Under the pieces are notes generated by a model that saw nothing but the letters and a program-made list of their open reading frames with translations, was not told the origin of the DNA and made no database searches. DNA of 64,000 nucleotides from Pyropia yezoensis (Eukaryota > Rhodophyta > Bangiophyceae > Bangiales > Bangiaceae). The position numbers and the translations under genes are program-made. The stretch is taken from positions 22,739,346 to 22,803,345 of the forward strand of contig CM020618.1 of NCBI GenBank assembly GCA_009829735.1, read 5' to 3'. Position 1 is the stretch's first letter, and each line of letters opens with the position of its first letter. Shown one piece after another: positions 52,882 to 63,617 of this stretch.

Positions 52882-53781
52882 CTACACCCTCTGCAGTCCT
52901 GGCCGTCTGGAGCGCGTGGGAGGGGAAGCTCATGGCGACGGGGTGGAATAGGGTGGGGTTTCTCTCCGTTTGGCGGGTGCGGCGCTCCTCCCAAAAGGGC
53001 GCAAAATCACAGCAGCGGCGAATGCTCCTTCTTCGCCCCCCCACCGTCACGGTGAGGGGAGAGGCGGGTGGCAGGGGGAGGTGGAGCGGAGCAGCCTTGT
53101 GGGGGAAGGGGGGGAGAGGCAGGCAGGAGGGGGGGGCAAGCGGGGGTCACAACAGTGCAGCTGGCGCGCGGCCGCGGTGACGGTGGCTCCCGTGCGGGTG
53201 ACGGGGCGAGAAGCGCGGACCGCCCCGCAGCGCCCCCCCCCCCCGACCCGTGCGCCTTGCATTGGTCGCCCCGCCCGTCCGTAGCTACGAGGGTGCCCGC
53301 TGCGCAGCGTCGCTTCCCCCCACCGCCTGGGCCCTCCCGTGGCGATGGTGGGCAGGTCTTTTAGGCGGGCGTTCGACGCTCTCGCGGCCCCCCTTGACTT
53401 GCCCTCCCGGACGTTCAGGCAGCCGCGCGGCGTCGTTGCGGGCGAGGAAACGGGGGGGAGCCGCTCGCATCTGCCTTTGCGGCGGCATCGGCGGCGGCGG
53501 CGGCGGTGTCGCCGCCAGTGGAGACGCCACGAGGTGAGTGCGCGCGGCGAGGGGCGAGGAGGCTGTCGGCGGCCGCGGCGTCGTACCTAACGCTCTCTGC
53601 GGCGGGGCGCGCACAGTAGGGAGCGTCCCGGCGCTGACGTGGAGGAGTCTTTCGTACTCGTCCCCTCGCCACCCACCAACAGTACCCACCCACGCAGGCG
53701 CCCTCCTCTCCTATCTGCCTACCGTCCCAGCCCCGCCCGCCCCCCCACGGGTCCGACGCCATCCACCCCCTGGTCGCCGCC
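52882..53781. other. Intergenic, no gene seen
   Basis: Could contain missing peroxidase exons; I found no heme-binding motif in the minus-strand frames. Confidence 0.4.
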
Positions 53782-54086
53782 ATGCAGTCACTCAAGGCCG
53801 CCCTCCTGTTTGCTGCCCTTGACCTCGCTGTAGTGGCTGCGGTGGACGGCGGTGCCGCAGAGGATGCGGCACGTGCGCCGGCCTTGAATGACAGCGCCAC
53901 AGAGGAGACGTTTTCGGGGCCCAAGACGCCGGCCAAGCCTTCTTCGGCTTTTGGGCCTGGGCGTCTGGTCTTCCCCCCCTTCCGCCAAGGTATTGCTCCA
54001 TCCGCATCTGTGACAGCCGCTGTGTGACCCGCTGCCCGTTGGCCTACTAAACAGTGGTGGTACGGCGCGCCGGCCAAGACGCTTAG
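53782..54086 (+). CDS. Small secreted protein, unknown
   Basis: The start MQSLKAALLFAALDLAVVAA is a clear signal peptide. Exon 1 53782-53989, a 65-nt intron (GTATTG ... CTACTAAACAG, with a near-consensus branch point) and exon 2 54055-54086 give 79 aa; without splicing the ORF ends at 54027 with 81 aa. The mature part is Ala/Ser/Pro-rich without cysteines. Function unknown. Confidence 0.45.
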
Positions 54087-55040
54087 GGCCCCAACCTGCG
54101 ACGGCGGCACCATCGTTGACCGCTGCACGGCGCTCTCCTGGTGCCTCGGCTGCTATCGCTGCTGCGCCCACGAGATCGTCCGCGCGTGCACGTGCATCTG
54201 GGTGACCCGTCTTTGCAAGGTGCAGGCCGTTCCGACCAGGCCCACAGCGCCGAGCACAGGCGCGGTAATCCCGTAGCCGGCCGGTTCAAGAGGGGGGGCT
54301 GGGGAGGAGGCGGGTGTTGCCGCGCCGCCGCCGCTGCGTGTCGCCATGGTCGCCATCACCGCTGGTCAAAGACGGCCGCGCCTCGTTCAGGGAGTGGGTG
54401 GGACAGTGCCCTGCCCACACGCGCCGCCCCCCGACGTCGGTCGAGGACAGACGGCCCTGGGTGAGAGCGCGAACGGAGGCGTCGGGGTGAGGATGGCGAA
54501 AAAGCCAGGCTATTTCGCCATCGCACGTGGAGGGCATTCCGGTCGACTCCGGGGCGCCTGCAGCAGGTCACTGTACTGCGTTTATCTACTTTTTCTTTTC
54601 TTTGTCTCTTTTTTGTGGCGAAGCACTGCCACTGGCTTGCGGCATGGAGAGCTTGTTTTTCCCCCGACCGTCCTCTCCGGCTTACACTGTACCCGTCTTG
54701 CTCCGTCCTCCTGGGCTGACACGGACACTGTACCCGTCTTGATCCTCCCACTGACACCGCCATGGCGGTCGTGGTGCCGCTGCGCTTCAACCCTCCCCAC
54801 GGTTCACGGATGGTGGAAATGCAGTCATAGTGACGCGCAACCGCCACTGCTCAGGGGGGCTCTTAGGGGGGGGGGGGTTCCACCGCCATTGCGCCTCCCC
54901 CCTCAATCTCTTCTCATATAGTGCAGCCCTCCCCCCATCACTCCCCCCTCACAAATGCAATCCCCCTCCCTTCACCCCCCTCGCCACCGACTGCTGACTT
55001 CCCACGTCTCTATCCGTTTTCCCGCCCTGCCCCGGCGACC
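54087..55040. other. Intergenic, with a Cys-rich open frame
   Basis: A + frame running from about 54055 to 54275 has about ten Cys in 45 codons (WCLGCYRCCAHE). It is out of phase with the splice of the preceding gene and has no start of its own. The pyrimidine-rich leader before 55041 belongs to the fucosyltransferase-like gene. Confidence 0.35.
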
Positions 55041-56804
55041 ATGGTCAGCAACTCCTATGCGCGACTGCCCGCGGAGCATGCCGCGAACGCGCCCGCCGCC
55101 GCCGCTGGAAGCGGCTGGCGATGGCGCACCGCCATGGTGGCGGCGGCGGTGACGGCCGGTGCGGCGGTGGCCGTTGTCACCGCGGTGGCGGCCAGTGGCC
55201 CGGACGCGGGGCTACCACGTAAGTGGAGGCGAATGGCTTGGAGGATTGGGGGGGAGAGGGATGCCCGCGGGCAGGATGTTGGGGGGAGAGGGGACGCCAG
55301 GTCCCCACGACAACGACGCCTTCCGCCGCGGGGATCGAGACCCGAGCTCCACACGGCGGGCATTGGCCAGGCAGGCGCGAACCGCCGCCGCGGTGGGGCG
55401 GTTACGGCGCCTGCGGCGACAGCCGGGGTACCCTCCCGCTTCTTTTTTCCCCGCTGGGTGGCAGGCTCCCAGCTCAATAACCAGCTGGTGCGGCTGGTAC
55501 AGCTGCTCCACGCCGCCGCCTTGACCGGCGGTGTGCTCGTCCTACCCCCCAAAGACTGCCCGTCGGCGGTGACGGCGTGGCTCGACGTGGCCGCGCTGGT
55601 CCGGGCGGTCCCCGACGGCTCCCTAACAATGCCCGCCTTCCTCACCACCCCCGCGGGGCGATCACTGGTCGCGGCCGGCGCCATTCGGCCGGCCGCTGAC
55701 GGCGCCTGTGGCGGCGGGGCGCTGGCCATCGGGCCCGGCGGCGCCGCTGGCACCGTCAAGGTGTACCCCGACTGGCTGGTGACACGGTCGGAGGACGACG
55801 AGCGGCCCCCCAAGAATGGCACGTGCGCGGCCGCCACGGCGTTTGAATACGTTGGGGTCGACAGTCTGACACAGCCACCGCTGGGAAGCGGCAGGGACGT
55901 GGCAGGGACTGCGGCGGTAGTCGCAATGCCACCGATGCCGCTGATGGGCATCCTTATGTCGGCACCCTGGCACTACTGCGGGCGGCGGGTGAGAGGGTGG
56001 GCCGGTGCATGGCGCGCCATACGGCCGCACCCCACCCTCGCCGGTGCAGCGGCTGCGTACGTAGCTGCCGCGGAGCCGCCGCTGGTGGCAGTCCACGTGA
56101 GGGACCTGGAGGACGGCGGCGTCCCGGCAGTGCTCGCCGTGACCGATGGAGTAGCCAAAGAGATCCATGCAGCGCTTCTTGCTCGAGCGGCCGCAACGGG
56201 CGTGCCCCCGCGCACCGTGCACGTTTCGCACGTGGGCGAAGCGCCCGCGCGGGTGCGCAATGCTCTTGCCGCGCGTCTTGCTGCGGCGGGCGGCTGGCAA
56301 GCCGCGGTGGTCGTCATGGGCTGCGCGCAGCTGCCGGGGTGCACGCTGCCGCCCTCTGCCGCGGCGAGTTCCTGCACCGCCCGCACGTGCGCGACCGCCA
56401 CCCCCGACCCCGCGGCCGCAGAACGGGTGACGGAATTTTTGGCGTCCCGCGCGCCGGAGGGCAGTGACCGCGACGGCGGCGGCGTCGGCGGCGGCGTGGG
56501 CATGTACGAGATGGCCGTGTGGCTCGCGGCCGATTACTTTATCGGAGTCCGCGCGTCGTCGATGAGCGTCAATGCCGCGATGATGCGTGCGGCGGGCGGT
56601 CCCGGGGTGGGTGGCGATGGCCTCAGCCGAGTCCGTGACATGGCTGGCTTCCAGGCATTTGGCCCTTTCTACCGCGGCTGGACGCAGCACTATTGGACAA
56701 ACTCGTGGGCGACGACCGTGGCGAAGGATATGCGCGTCAATGGCACTTTTCCGCTACCGGGTGGTGCAGTGGGGGTGCTCGTCTCAGAGATGGTGAACAT
56801 GTGA
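55041..56804 (+). CDS. GDP-fucose O-fucosyltransferase-like type II Golgi protein
   Basis: Exon 1 is 55041-55218, the intron 55219-55464 (GTAAGT, pyrimidine tract, GGCAG) and exon 2 55465-56804, giving 505 aa. The unspliced frame is also open but would insert Arg-rich sequence. Start MVSNSYARLP; one membrane helix near residues 32-55 (MVAAAVTAGAAVAVVTAVAA) as in type II glycosyltransferases. QLNNQLVRLVQLLHAAALTG then VLVLPP matches the donor-proximal 'G..nNQ...l..a...A..l..tLVLP' motif. PLVAVHVRDLED matches the 'vH.R.e.D' motif, and WLAADYFIGVRASSMSVN the C-terminal 'a..FvGn..SsfS' motif. The acceptor is unknown. Asn-linked sites (NGT) agree with a lumenal domain. Confidence 0.75.
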   Translation: MVSNSYARLPAEHAANAPAAAAGSGWRWRTAMVAAAVTAGAAVAVVTAVAASGPDAGLPRKWRRMAWRIGGERDARGQDVGGRGDARSPRQRRLPPRGSRPELHTAGIGQAGANRRRGGAVTAPAATAGVPSRFFFPRWVAGSQLNNQLVRLVQLLHAAALTGGVLVLPPKDCPSAVTAWLDVAALVRAVPDGSLTMPAFLTTPAGRSLVAAGAIRPAADGACGGGALAIGPGGAAGTVKVYPDWLVTRSEDDERPPKNGTCAAATAFEYVGVDSLTQPPLGSGRDVAGTAAVVAMPPMPLMGILMSAPWHYCGRRVRGWAGAWRAIRPHPTLAGAAAAYVAAAEPPLVAVHVRDLEDGGVPAVLAVTDGVAKEIHAALLARAAATGVPPRTVHVSHVGEAPARVRNALAARLAAAGGWQAAVVVMGCAQLPGCTLPPSAAASSCTARTCATATPDPAAAERVTEFLASRAPEGSDRDGGGVGGGVGMYEMAVWLAADYFIGVRASSMSVNAAMMRAAGGPGVGGDGLSRVRDMAGFQAFGPFYRGWTQHYWTNSWATTVAKDMRVNGTFPLPGGAVGVLVSEMVNM

Positions 56805-58267
56805 ATGTGAGCGGAACCGGTCCTATGCCAGGAATGCTTATCACCACTGCCACCGCCACACCCAAGAGCTTGAGGAACTTCATCCAGCTGCGAGGCCATG
56901 AGGCGGCTGGCCGACGGCGGGAAGGTCACTTGATGACTGCTACTTGTGGCCGCGCGACTCCCGCCGCCGTCGCTGCCCCCACCGCCGCTATCGCAACTGA
57001 CACCGCGATGCCTTCGGCTTCCCTGCTGTCGTTGAGGCGGCTGCGATTGATCCACCCGCGGCTTCCTGCACGCACTGCCAGTCCCAGGCGACTACAGCCA
57101 TCTGTTTGGAACCGACACGCTCGCTGTGGTGACAGCCGGTGTCCGGTGGGACACCCAGTTTACTGGGTTCACCTGCGCGCGCCCCTCAGTGCAGTGGTCC
57201 CTCTCCTGGATCCCTTTCCACCCTGCGGGCGAAGGTAGCTCTCCTGCTCCCATGCCTGCCCGGGCTCCTGTCTCAGTCCTTCTCTCGCGGTCAGCCCAGC
57301 TCCCACCGAGGCTCTCACCCCGAGTAAACGGGACGCTCTTGGCACGGGAGCTGCGCATGAAAAACATACATGGACCATGTGGTGGCCTCAACTGTTGCCA
57401 TTCATGTCACTCGCGGATCCGCCGGTTGCCCCGAGGTCTCATCGCCACCGGCCTCCTATACGGAAAAAATGTAGCCCCAGAGAGCGACTTTTCTATTGGT
57501 CTTGCTGGGCACTGTAGTTGTCTTTGGGGAACGTCCCTCCTACTCTGAAGAACGACGAACAATGAGCACTGCTGTGGTCCAGGCGGCGCCTCAACATCCC
57601 TTTGTGTCTCTCAGAATGCGCACGTGGTTCTTTCGGTGTTACAGTATGTGGCCAGAGGCTCTGTCTAGGACACCCCGCAGTGGTTCCATAGACAACCCCA
57701 CAGCTCTGTTGGGACATTTGGGACAGACAGGGGATAGGGGAACGACTGGTAAACCTGCCAGACACGGCCGTGGGGAAGGGGAGGGGGGGCGGCGGTTCAG
57801 GCTGCATCATTGCATTGTCGGGGGGGTCACAATGTCGGTATGACAATGGGTGCTGTTTTGTCTGCCTGTATTGCCCGGGAGCAATCATAGATCGTCTTGG
57901 AGTGCACGACCTGTGCAGGTGCGCAGGCGCCTACGTGTGACGGCCCTCCTCGACAATGACCTGCATGATTGAAGCACCACTGGGGCAGACACGCCCCACC
58001 AGCGCAGAGCAGCAGTGGGACACTGAGAAAAACTCTGAGGATATGTAAAGAAGCCCAGGGAAGCGGTATCTGCCAGATCGGGCTGAGCGGGCTGCTGGTG
58101 GGCTAACCCTGTCGCTTCCTGTTTGCGCGCCACAGCACCGCCCGCTCACCCCGTTGCGCGCGCACGTCCTTCCTGCTATTTCCTCCCTGCCCCCCCCCAC
58201 TCCGCCCCCCACCACAACAGATTCACACTACCAATCCCCTGCCCATGACTTCCACACCGTCTCCTCC
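56805..58267. other. Intergenic, 1.5 kb
   Basis: No recognisable coding sequence. I looked for the missing N-terminal exons of the BCKDH E1-alpha fragment and did not find them. 58180-58267 is pyrimidine-rich and ends CTCCTCCAG, an acceptor-like site. Confidence 0.5.
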
Positions 58268-58915
58268 AGGGTGGGCACTCAGCTGCTGCACGCGGCCGGC
58301 GGGGCCTACGCGCGGACGGTCCCCCCCAATCCTCCCCTTCGCCGCGGCACCGCTGCCTATTTTGGTGACGGCGGCTCCTCCACCGCCGACTTTGCGGCTG
58401 CCGCCAACCTGGCCGCCACCCACCCGTCGCCGCTGCTGCTGCTGAGCCGCAACAATGGCTGGGCCATCAGCACCCCCGTGTCGTCCCAGTGGGCGTGCGA
58501 CAGGGTGGCGGGCCGGGCGGGGGGGGGGTACGGGGTTGCGGCGGACCACAGCACGTCGGACGACGCGTCCCGCTACCGCGACGCGCCGCGTCTGGCCGCC
58601 GCCGCCGCGGCGGCGGACCCGGTCACCCGCCTGCGAGGTGCGCTCGCGGCGGCGGGCTGGAGGGGGGGCGCCCGCGACGCGGACGTGGACGACAGCGCGC
58701 GGGAGCAGCGCGCGGCGGTGGCGGCGGCGGTGGCGGCGGCCGAGGCGGCGGCGGCGCCGTCTGCGGCGAGCCTCTTTGAGGACGTCTACGATGTGCCGCC
58801 GCCGCGGCTGGCCGGCCAGCGGCGGGAGCTGCTCGGCCACCTGCGGCGGCACCCGACCACCTACGCGGGTGCCAGTCGAGTAGGGCCGTCGAGGCTGGAC
58901 GGGACGAGTAGATAG
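58268..58915 (+). pseudogene. BCKDHA: Branched-chain 2-oxoacid dehydrogenase E1-alpha, truncated and internally deleted
   Basis: RVGTQLLHAAGGAYA, then GDGGSSTADFAAAANLAATH and RNNGWAISTPVSSQW match BCKDHA, including the thiamine-diphosphate motif GDG...NN. GGGYGV is then followed at once by DHSTSDDASRYRD: about 50 residues that normally lie between (the 'vDGnD...Y......A......P.liE.mtYR.gH' segment) are absent, with no intron signal there. The N-terminal ~150 residues are also missing upstream. The C-terminus (LFEDVYDVPPPRLAGQRREL, then a short tail) is family-like. Losing the segment that completes the cofactor site and the E1 interface should abolish activity, so I call it a pseudogene; a diverged short paralogue is the alternative. 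Confidence 0.75.
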
Positions 58916-59680
58916 GGGGTGGAGGGGCAGAGGCGGGTGCCAGTCGGCCTGGCGGCGCGGCAAAGTATGAACGCCGTCACTTGGTGAGATAGCTCTCCCC
59001 GCCTTCACTCCACAGCGGTTTCGTCATCATTGGTAGCCCGTCTGTTTCTAATGTCGACCACGCACTAAAATGTCTTGGTGACGCCTACCAATGTGAGTGA
59101 CAGTGTATCCTTCCCAAAGTACACCCAGATGTGCCCTTGCCTCACTTTAAGGCACAAGAGATTGCAGCAGCACGGCTCCACGCCTCCAGAAGCGCCAAAA
59201 GTGAGCTCTGAGTCACATACTCTTTCGATGGCTCATGCTGTGCCCACTACAGAGCGGCGGCGTGCATCTCTGAGCGTGCCGCTCTGGGAGTGTGAATCCA
59301 GACGTCCTGTACATACCTACAGATGCCGCCATTGATTTCTGCACCTCCCGCCTTCCGCCACGGCTGTGGGCGGCCGCACCGCGACGCTGCCGCCAGCCAG
59401 CGGGGGCCGTGACGGGTCATCCCACGGCGCATCACTGGGCACGGATGTTTGTGCCTCGTAGCCCCCCCCCCCTGCACCCTCCCCCGCCTGGTCCGCCACG
59501 GGGCGGAGCCGTCCGCCAGTCTCCCTCCCTCCCCGCTCCCCGCCTTTTATGGTCGGGTGTGCTCTCACGCGAGTCCCAAAGGCCCCCCCCCCCGTACCCC
59601 TCCCTCCAGTACCTCCCCCTGACCCTCCTGCGTGACAACCACCTCCGCCAGACTCACTCCCCCCCCCTGCGCGTGGTAGC
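58916..59680. other. Intergenic between the BCKDHA relic and the F-box-like gene
   Basis: Pyrimidine-rich toward 59680, probably the leader of the next gene. Nothing else recognised. Confidence 0.5.
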
Positions 59681-60529
59681 ATGGCAACGTTGGCGGACCT
59701 GCCCCTAGACGTGCTGGAGGTCGTTGCGTACCGCCTGTGGAAGGCCGAAGAGTGGGACACGCTGAGGGCCATGGCGCTGACCTCCCGCTGGATCGCCGCG
59801 GCGGTGCGGCCGGGTGCCTTGACGTGGCTGCGCTCCGCCGAAATCGTCCCCACCATCTACCACGAGAACAGGCGGACCGTTTGGGGCGGGGACGCTCCGC
59901 TGTTTGTGCCCCCACTCTGCTGGGGGGACATGGACCTGGTGTGGCACGACGCCCGGCCGCCGCCAGTGCCGGCTGAACCAGATCGGCGGTTACTCTGCTG
60001 CCGCCTAAGGCGGCTGCAGCCAGCCGGGGAGTGGCTACAGGGGCGCATCTTTCGGGACCACCCCACGGGGATGTTGATGGTGGGCGGCGAGCCGCCTGCG
60101 GCTGGGGGGGACGCGGGGGGGACGGTAACCGTGGGGGGGGAACCTCCGCCCGACCCGCCGCGTCGGGCTGCGCAGGTGGCGCCTGCCGTCGTCCGCCTCC
60201 GCCTGGGTGGCGGGACTGCTTCGGCAGGGGCTCTGGCGGCGGCGACCGGCGCCCACCCCGAGCTCTGCCGCGTGCGAATGTCCCCGCTGGACGGCAGCCC
60301 ATCGGATGAGGTGGTGGACCGTCTACTGTCGGTGGCAACAGACGCAGACGCCGAAGACGACGCGATGCAGTTGCGGGATGTGTGTGCAGCCGTGGTGGAA
60401 GGGGTCGGCCCCCTGCGAGTGTTTTTTATCGAAGACCTTCGGCGGGAGCAAGGGGCAGGCGTGGGATTTGTTCTCAGGGAGCTGTCCGAGACGTTTTGTG
60501 CCGGCTTCCTCATTTCCGCACTGGACTAA
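59681..60529 (+). CDS. F-box-like protein
   Basis: 282 aa. The N-terminus MATLADLPLDVLEVVAYRLW with LRAMALTSRWIAAAVRPGAL fits an F-box ('LP.dvl..i...L......l..l..vs+.w...'), which would bind SKP1 in an SCF ubiquitin ligase. The rest shows no WD or LRR repeats; Trp-rich PLCWGDMDLVWHDARP and a C-terminal LRDVCAAVVEGVGPLRVFFI are unassigned, so the substrate domain is unknown. Single exon. Confidence 0.55.
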   Translation: MATLADLPLDVLEVVAYRLWKAEEWDTLRAMALTSRWIAAAVRPGALTWLRSAEIVPTIYHENRRTVWGGDAPLFVPPLCWGDMDLVWHDARPPPVPAEPDRRLLCCRLRRLQPAGEWLQGRIFRDHPTGMLMVGGEPPAAGGDAGGTVTVGGEPPPDPPRRAAQVAPAVVRLRLGGGTASAGALAAATGAHPELCRVRMSPLDGSPSDEVVDRLLSVATDADAEDDAMQLRDVCAAVVEGVGPLRVFFIEDLRREQGAGVGFVLRELSETFCAGFLISALD

Positions 60530-61004
60530 AGTGTGTTTCACGCTGTAATACCTAAGGAAAAAGAATAGCTCTTCATACATCGCAGAAACTCGACGTACCG
60601 GCCTCCGTACAGGAAAAGAATGAAGGTCGTTTTTCTGAGACGTCTACTCATGGCTAGCTACGCGTACATCTGCATCTCTTGCAGACGGGCTGCATGTTCG
60701 CTCCTTATCTTGTTGTCTTTCACAGAGGGGAGGCGGTTTCAGTGCGCTGGCAGGGGCGCCACGCTCGCTGGAAGAACCAGTCGCGTCACGTGGGGGCGTC
60801 CTCACAGCGCTCGCCGACCGTCGACCGGGAAAGTGAAGCGGGGGGGAGGGGGGGGTGGCCGCCTGGGCCATGGGATGTGTGGCGTGAGCAGCCCGCCAGT
60901 CACACAAAAGAGGAACAAAAAAGAACAGGGCGTTCTAAAATCCGTAAAAGACGACAAGAAGTGCGACAAGGACGCCGGTGTCGCGCGCCCCCCTCACACG
61001 GGCG
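60530..61004. other. Convergent 3' intergenic region
   Basis: Between the F-box-like gene (+) and the unknown minus-strand gene. AATAAAG-like signals are not evident; no gene. Confidence 0.45.
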
Positions 61005-62135
61005 TCACACAGAGACAACGGTGAAGCGACGCGCGGAAGCACCACCCCCCCCCGGCACCTCCCGCAACCCAAAGTCCACCTCAGGAAACGCCTTGGAGCT
61101 CCGTCGCACCGCGTCCAGGACCCACGGGCTCAGACTAGGCGGGACTCTCCCGATGTAGTAGTCTGCCTCCAGCGCGTCGCGCACGATGGCCACAGCCAGG
61201 CGGGCTAGGGCGTCCGTGGCAGCGTCCCAGGCCTCCGTCTGCATCTTGCCCGCCCCCCCCACGCCCTCATCCTCTTGTTCACTCCCCTGGCCCACCAACA
61301 GCAGGCCCTCTCGGTCTTTCTCCGTCCACACCGGTCGGAGGGCGCCCGCCAGCAATCGAGGCAGGGCGTTCCAAATAAAGTTGGCAAGACTGTGGGTTGA
61401 CAGATAGGGGACCGCCGCTGCCCAAGACGCCGCCCGCGCAGCGGGGGGCCCAGATGTCCATGGCAGGCGCGCGTAAACCAGCCAGTGGGAGTCACACCCG
61501 AGCAGTCCCGCTTTACGGGCTCCCGCTTTCAGGAGGCTCAGGGCCACCAGCAGGTCTTCCACAGTCTGGTCGCGGCCCACCGCCGGGTTGGTGGTGTTTA
61601 ACAACAGAGGAGCCTGCACCAGCCGCGTGCCGCGACTGGTGCCGCCGCCGTGGCCACCAGCGTCGGTGCGGCTGCCGCTGCCGTCACCACCACTGCTAGC
61701 TCGGACGGTGCAGTCTCTACCCCCGACAGCGGGATCCACAAGCATGCGCGCCGCCAATGCAACAGGGCAGGGGGTCGGCAACACGGACAGGAACCCCTCA
61801 AGAGCCTCCATGGCGCGGTCCTGCACCTCGGGGGACGTTGCTCTGCCGCGGATCGATATCAGGCGATGCATGGCCGCAGCCATTGTTGAAAGGACGGTGG
61901 ATGGCGGGACGCCGGCGAGGGGGATGATGATGGGCAGCGGGGAGGTGGTGGCGAGGGCCGACGATGGAATAGAGATCCACAGGCGACAATGGCGAGGCCT
62001 TTCTAGTGGTGTGGTGTCAACGTGCAGCAGCCGCAGGGGGCCAGCTTGGGGGTGTGGGGCTCGCCGTGGGTGTGCTACTGGCCACGGAGATCCTGCACCT
62101 TCCGTGAGAACGGACTTCAGTCCTTTAGCACGCAA
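61005..62135 (-). CDS. Unknown protein, 376 codons
   Basis: Long ORF with balanced composition and no poly-residue runs, so likely real. The first Met gives 376 aa; an internal Met at 61883 (MAAAMHRLISIRGRA) is a plausible start because helical, protein-like sequence begins there. Visible stretches: DRAMEALEGFLSVLPTP, TVEDLLVALSLLKAGARKAG, SLANFIWNALPRLLAGALRP and DALARLAVAIVRDALEADYY. It reads as an alpha-helical, possibly HEAT-like protein. I recognise no family. Confidence 0.55.
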   Translation of the reverse strand: MRAKGLKSVLTEGAGSPWPVAHPRRAPHPQAGPLRLLHVDTTPLERPRHCRLWISIPSSALATTSPLPIIIPLAGVPPSTVLSTMAAAMHRLISIRGRATSPEVQDRAMEALEGFLSVLPTPCPVALAARMLVDPAVGGRDCTVRASSGGDGSGSRTDAGGHGGGTSRGTRLVQAPLLLNTTNPAVGRDQTVEDLLVALSLLKAGARKAGLLGCDSHWLVYARLPWTSGPPAARAASWAAAVPYLSTHSLANFIWNALPRLLAGALRPVWTEKDREGLLLVGQGSEQEDEGVGGAGKMQTEAWDAATDALARLAVAIVRDALEADYYIGRVPPSLSPWVLDAVRRSSKAFPEVDFGLREVPGGGGASARRFTVVSV

Positions 62136-62810
62136 TCAGTTGTATACTTATCTAGAGTAACTTAGTTTACAATAATTATGTACATAATGCAAGGGGGCCG
62201 GAAGCGCCTGTGATTTATACGAGAACAGTTGTGTCCTGTATTTTGGCCATACGCGAGCAAGTTCAATCAGGTTATGGAGTGTCCGGCCCTCCTGCTCGGG
62301 AAAGATTGCAGGGATGGCTCGTGTGCCGGGAACCTCCTGGAACTAAGTCTTCACACCACTTGCTTTGTGGCCACGGCTAGGCCCATCGCGACCGACAGCG
62401 GCTGCAGGTGATGTCCTGTCCCCACTTCCGTCCACGGAGGGAAAGCCAGCAGTAGATCCAGGGCGATCGCTCGGTTGGTTGGCAGACATATTGAGGGAGC
62501 CCAAGAAGCTCGCTCGTGTCACGTCGCACCCGTCCTTCCCCGACACACCTCCACCGTGCCTTCCTGGTGTGCAAGGAACTTTAGAGCAAGCGCCGTCAGA
62601 TTGGGAGGTGCCGGTGGGGAGTCATGAGGGATCGTGCGAAGAGGATGGGCGGGCAAGCGGGTGGTTCGGTGGGTCGGGGATGCGATGGGGGGCGTGGGCG
62701 CGGTGGTGGGTGGGGTGGAGTGGGCGCCCGCGGGTCGCACCAGTGTTTCCACTTGGCCATCACATAACCGGTGCCTTCCATAAGTATGCTGGAACCCTCC
62801 CTGCAGGTCC
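62136..62810. other. Flank of the right-hand retroelement
   Basis: Contains a less GC-rich patch (62136-62230), then G-rich DNA. It ends CTGCAGGTCC immediately before the LTR. No gene. Confidence 0.5.
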
Positions 62811-63279
62811 TGTGGCAAAAACCACTAGCACACACGGCATCCAAGTTGGGGCGGTGTGCTAGGGCTGCCTCCCGTGTCGGGGGAACCGGAAGAAGTGCAA
62901 GTCGCACACACTCTGTCCCTGTTGTGGGGCAAACCCCCCACGGACAAACAAGAGGATGGTGTGTGGTCCAACAGTTTCTTGGTCGGGACGGGGACGCAGG
63001 GCCAAGCCCCGCTGTCCCTCCCCTTATCCCCCCAGGGTCCCCTCAGAATCTCGCCACTCAGAATCTCCCACCCCAGCACCTGCCCACCGGGCCACACGAA
63101 AATTCAAGACGATAAATGCAGAAAACCCTCAAATCCAAGTTGGATTTACTACTAAGCTAACTATCCCAAACTTAGGGAATATGGACCCAAATGCAGGGGG
63201 AGGAACGGATCAGGCTAGTGGCCTGCCGCCCCTTGCATGGCACGTGTTGCCCCCCTACCTGGGGGTCAATGCTGCCACA
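62811..63279 (-). repeat. Complete 469-bp LTR
   Basis: Ends are the perfect inverted repeat TGTGGCA...TGCCACA. This copy defines the LTR length. It is preceded on its element strand by a 13-nt all-purine tract at 63280-63292. Confidence 0.9.
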
Positions 63280-63292
63280 CTCCCCTCTCCTC
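63280..63292 (-). other. Polypurine tract (GAGGAGAGGGGAG)
   Basis: Thirteen purines on the minus strand directly abutting the LTR. The + strand here (CTCCCCTCTCCTC) does not begin TGG, so it is not a tRNA primer-binding site; this supports minus as the sense strand of the copy. Confidence 0.75.
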
Positions 63293-63617
63293 AGTTCCGA
63301 CCGACCCGGTCGGCCCTGTGAGGGGGTGCGTAAACGCACGTCTCGGCGTTGGGGGCGCGACTTGCTGTCCCCCATCGAGTACGTAACACGGATGTGGAGG
63401 CGGTCACGTTGACCGCCCCTCTCCTCAAGCTTGCCCACTCGGCAGCTTGCTCTCCTCAGTTCACACTTCACCATCACCACCACCTCCCCTTCACCATCCA
63501 CTGGGCCGCCCCACGCTGGGGAGGCCACCCGTATACCCACGATCCGAGTCCCCCTCAACTCGAGGCGGGTCTCGTGCTGCGATAGCCAGAGCGTCTCTCC
63601 CCAACTTGGGGAGAGCC

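Noticed and set aside
54055-54275. Cys-rich peptide (about ten Cys in 45 codons) as a secreted toxin-like or defensin-like exon
   Set aside because: The splice that would join it to the signal peptide at 53782 is out of phase and reads into a stop at 54084-54086; it has no start codon of its own.
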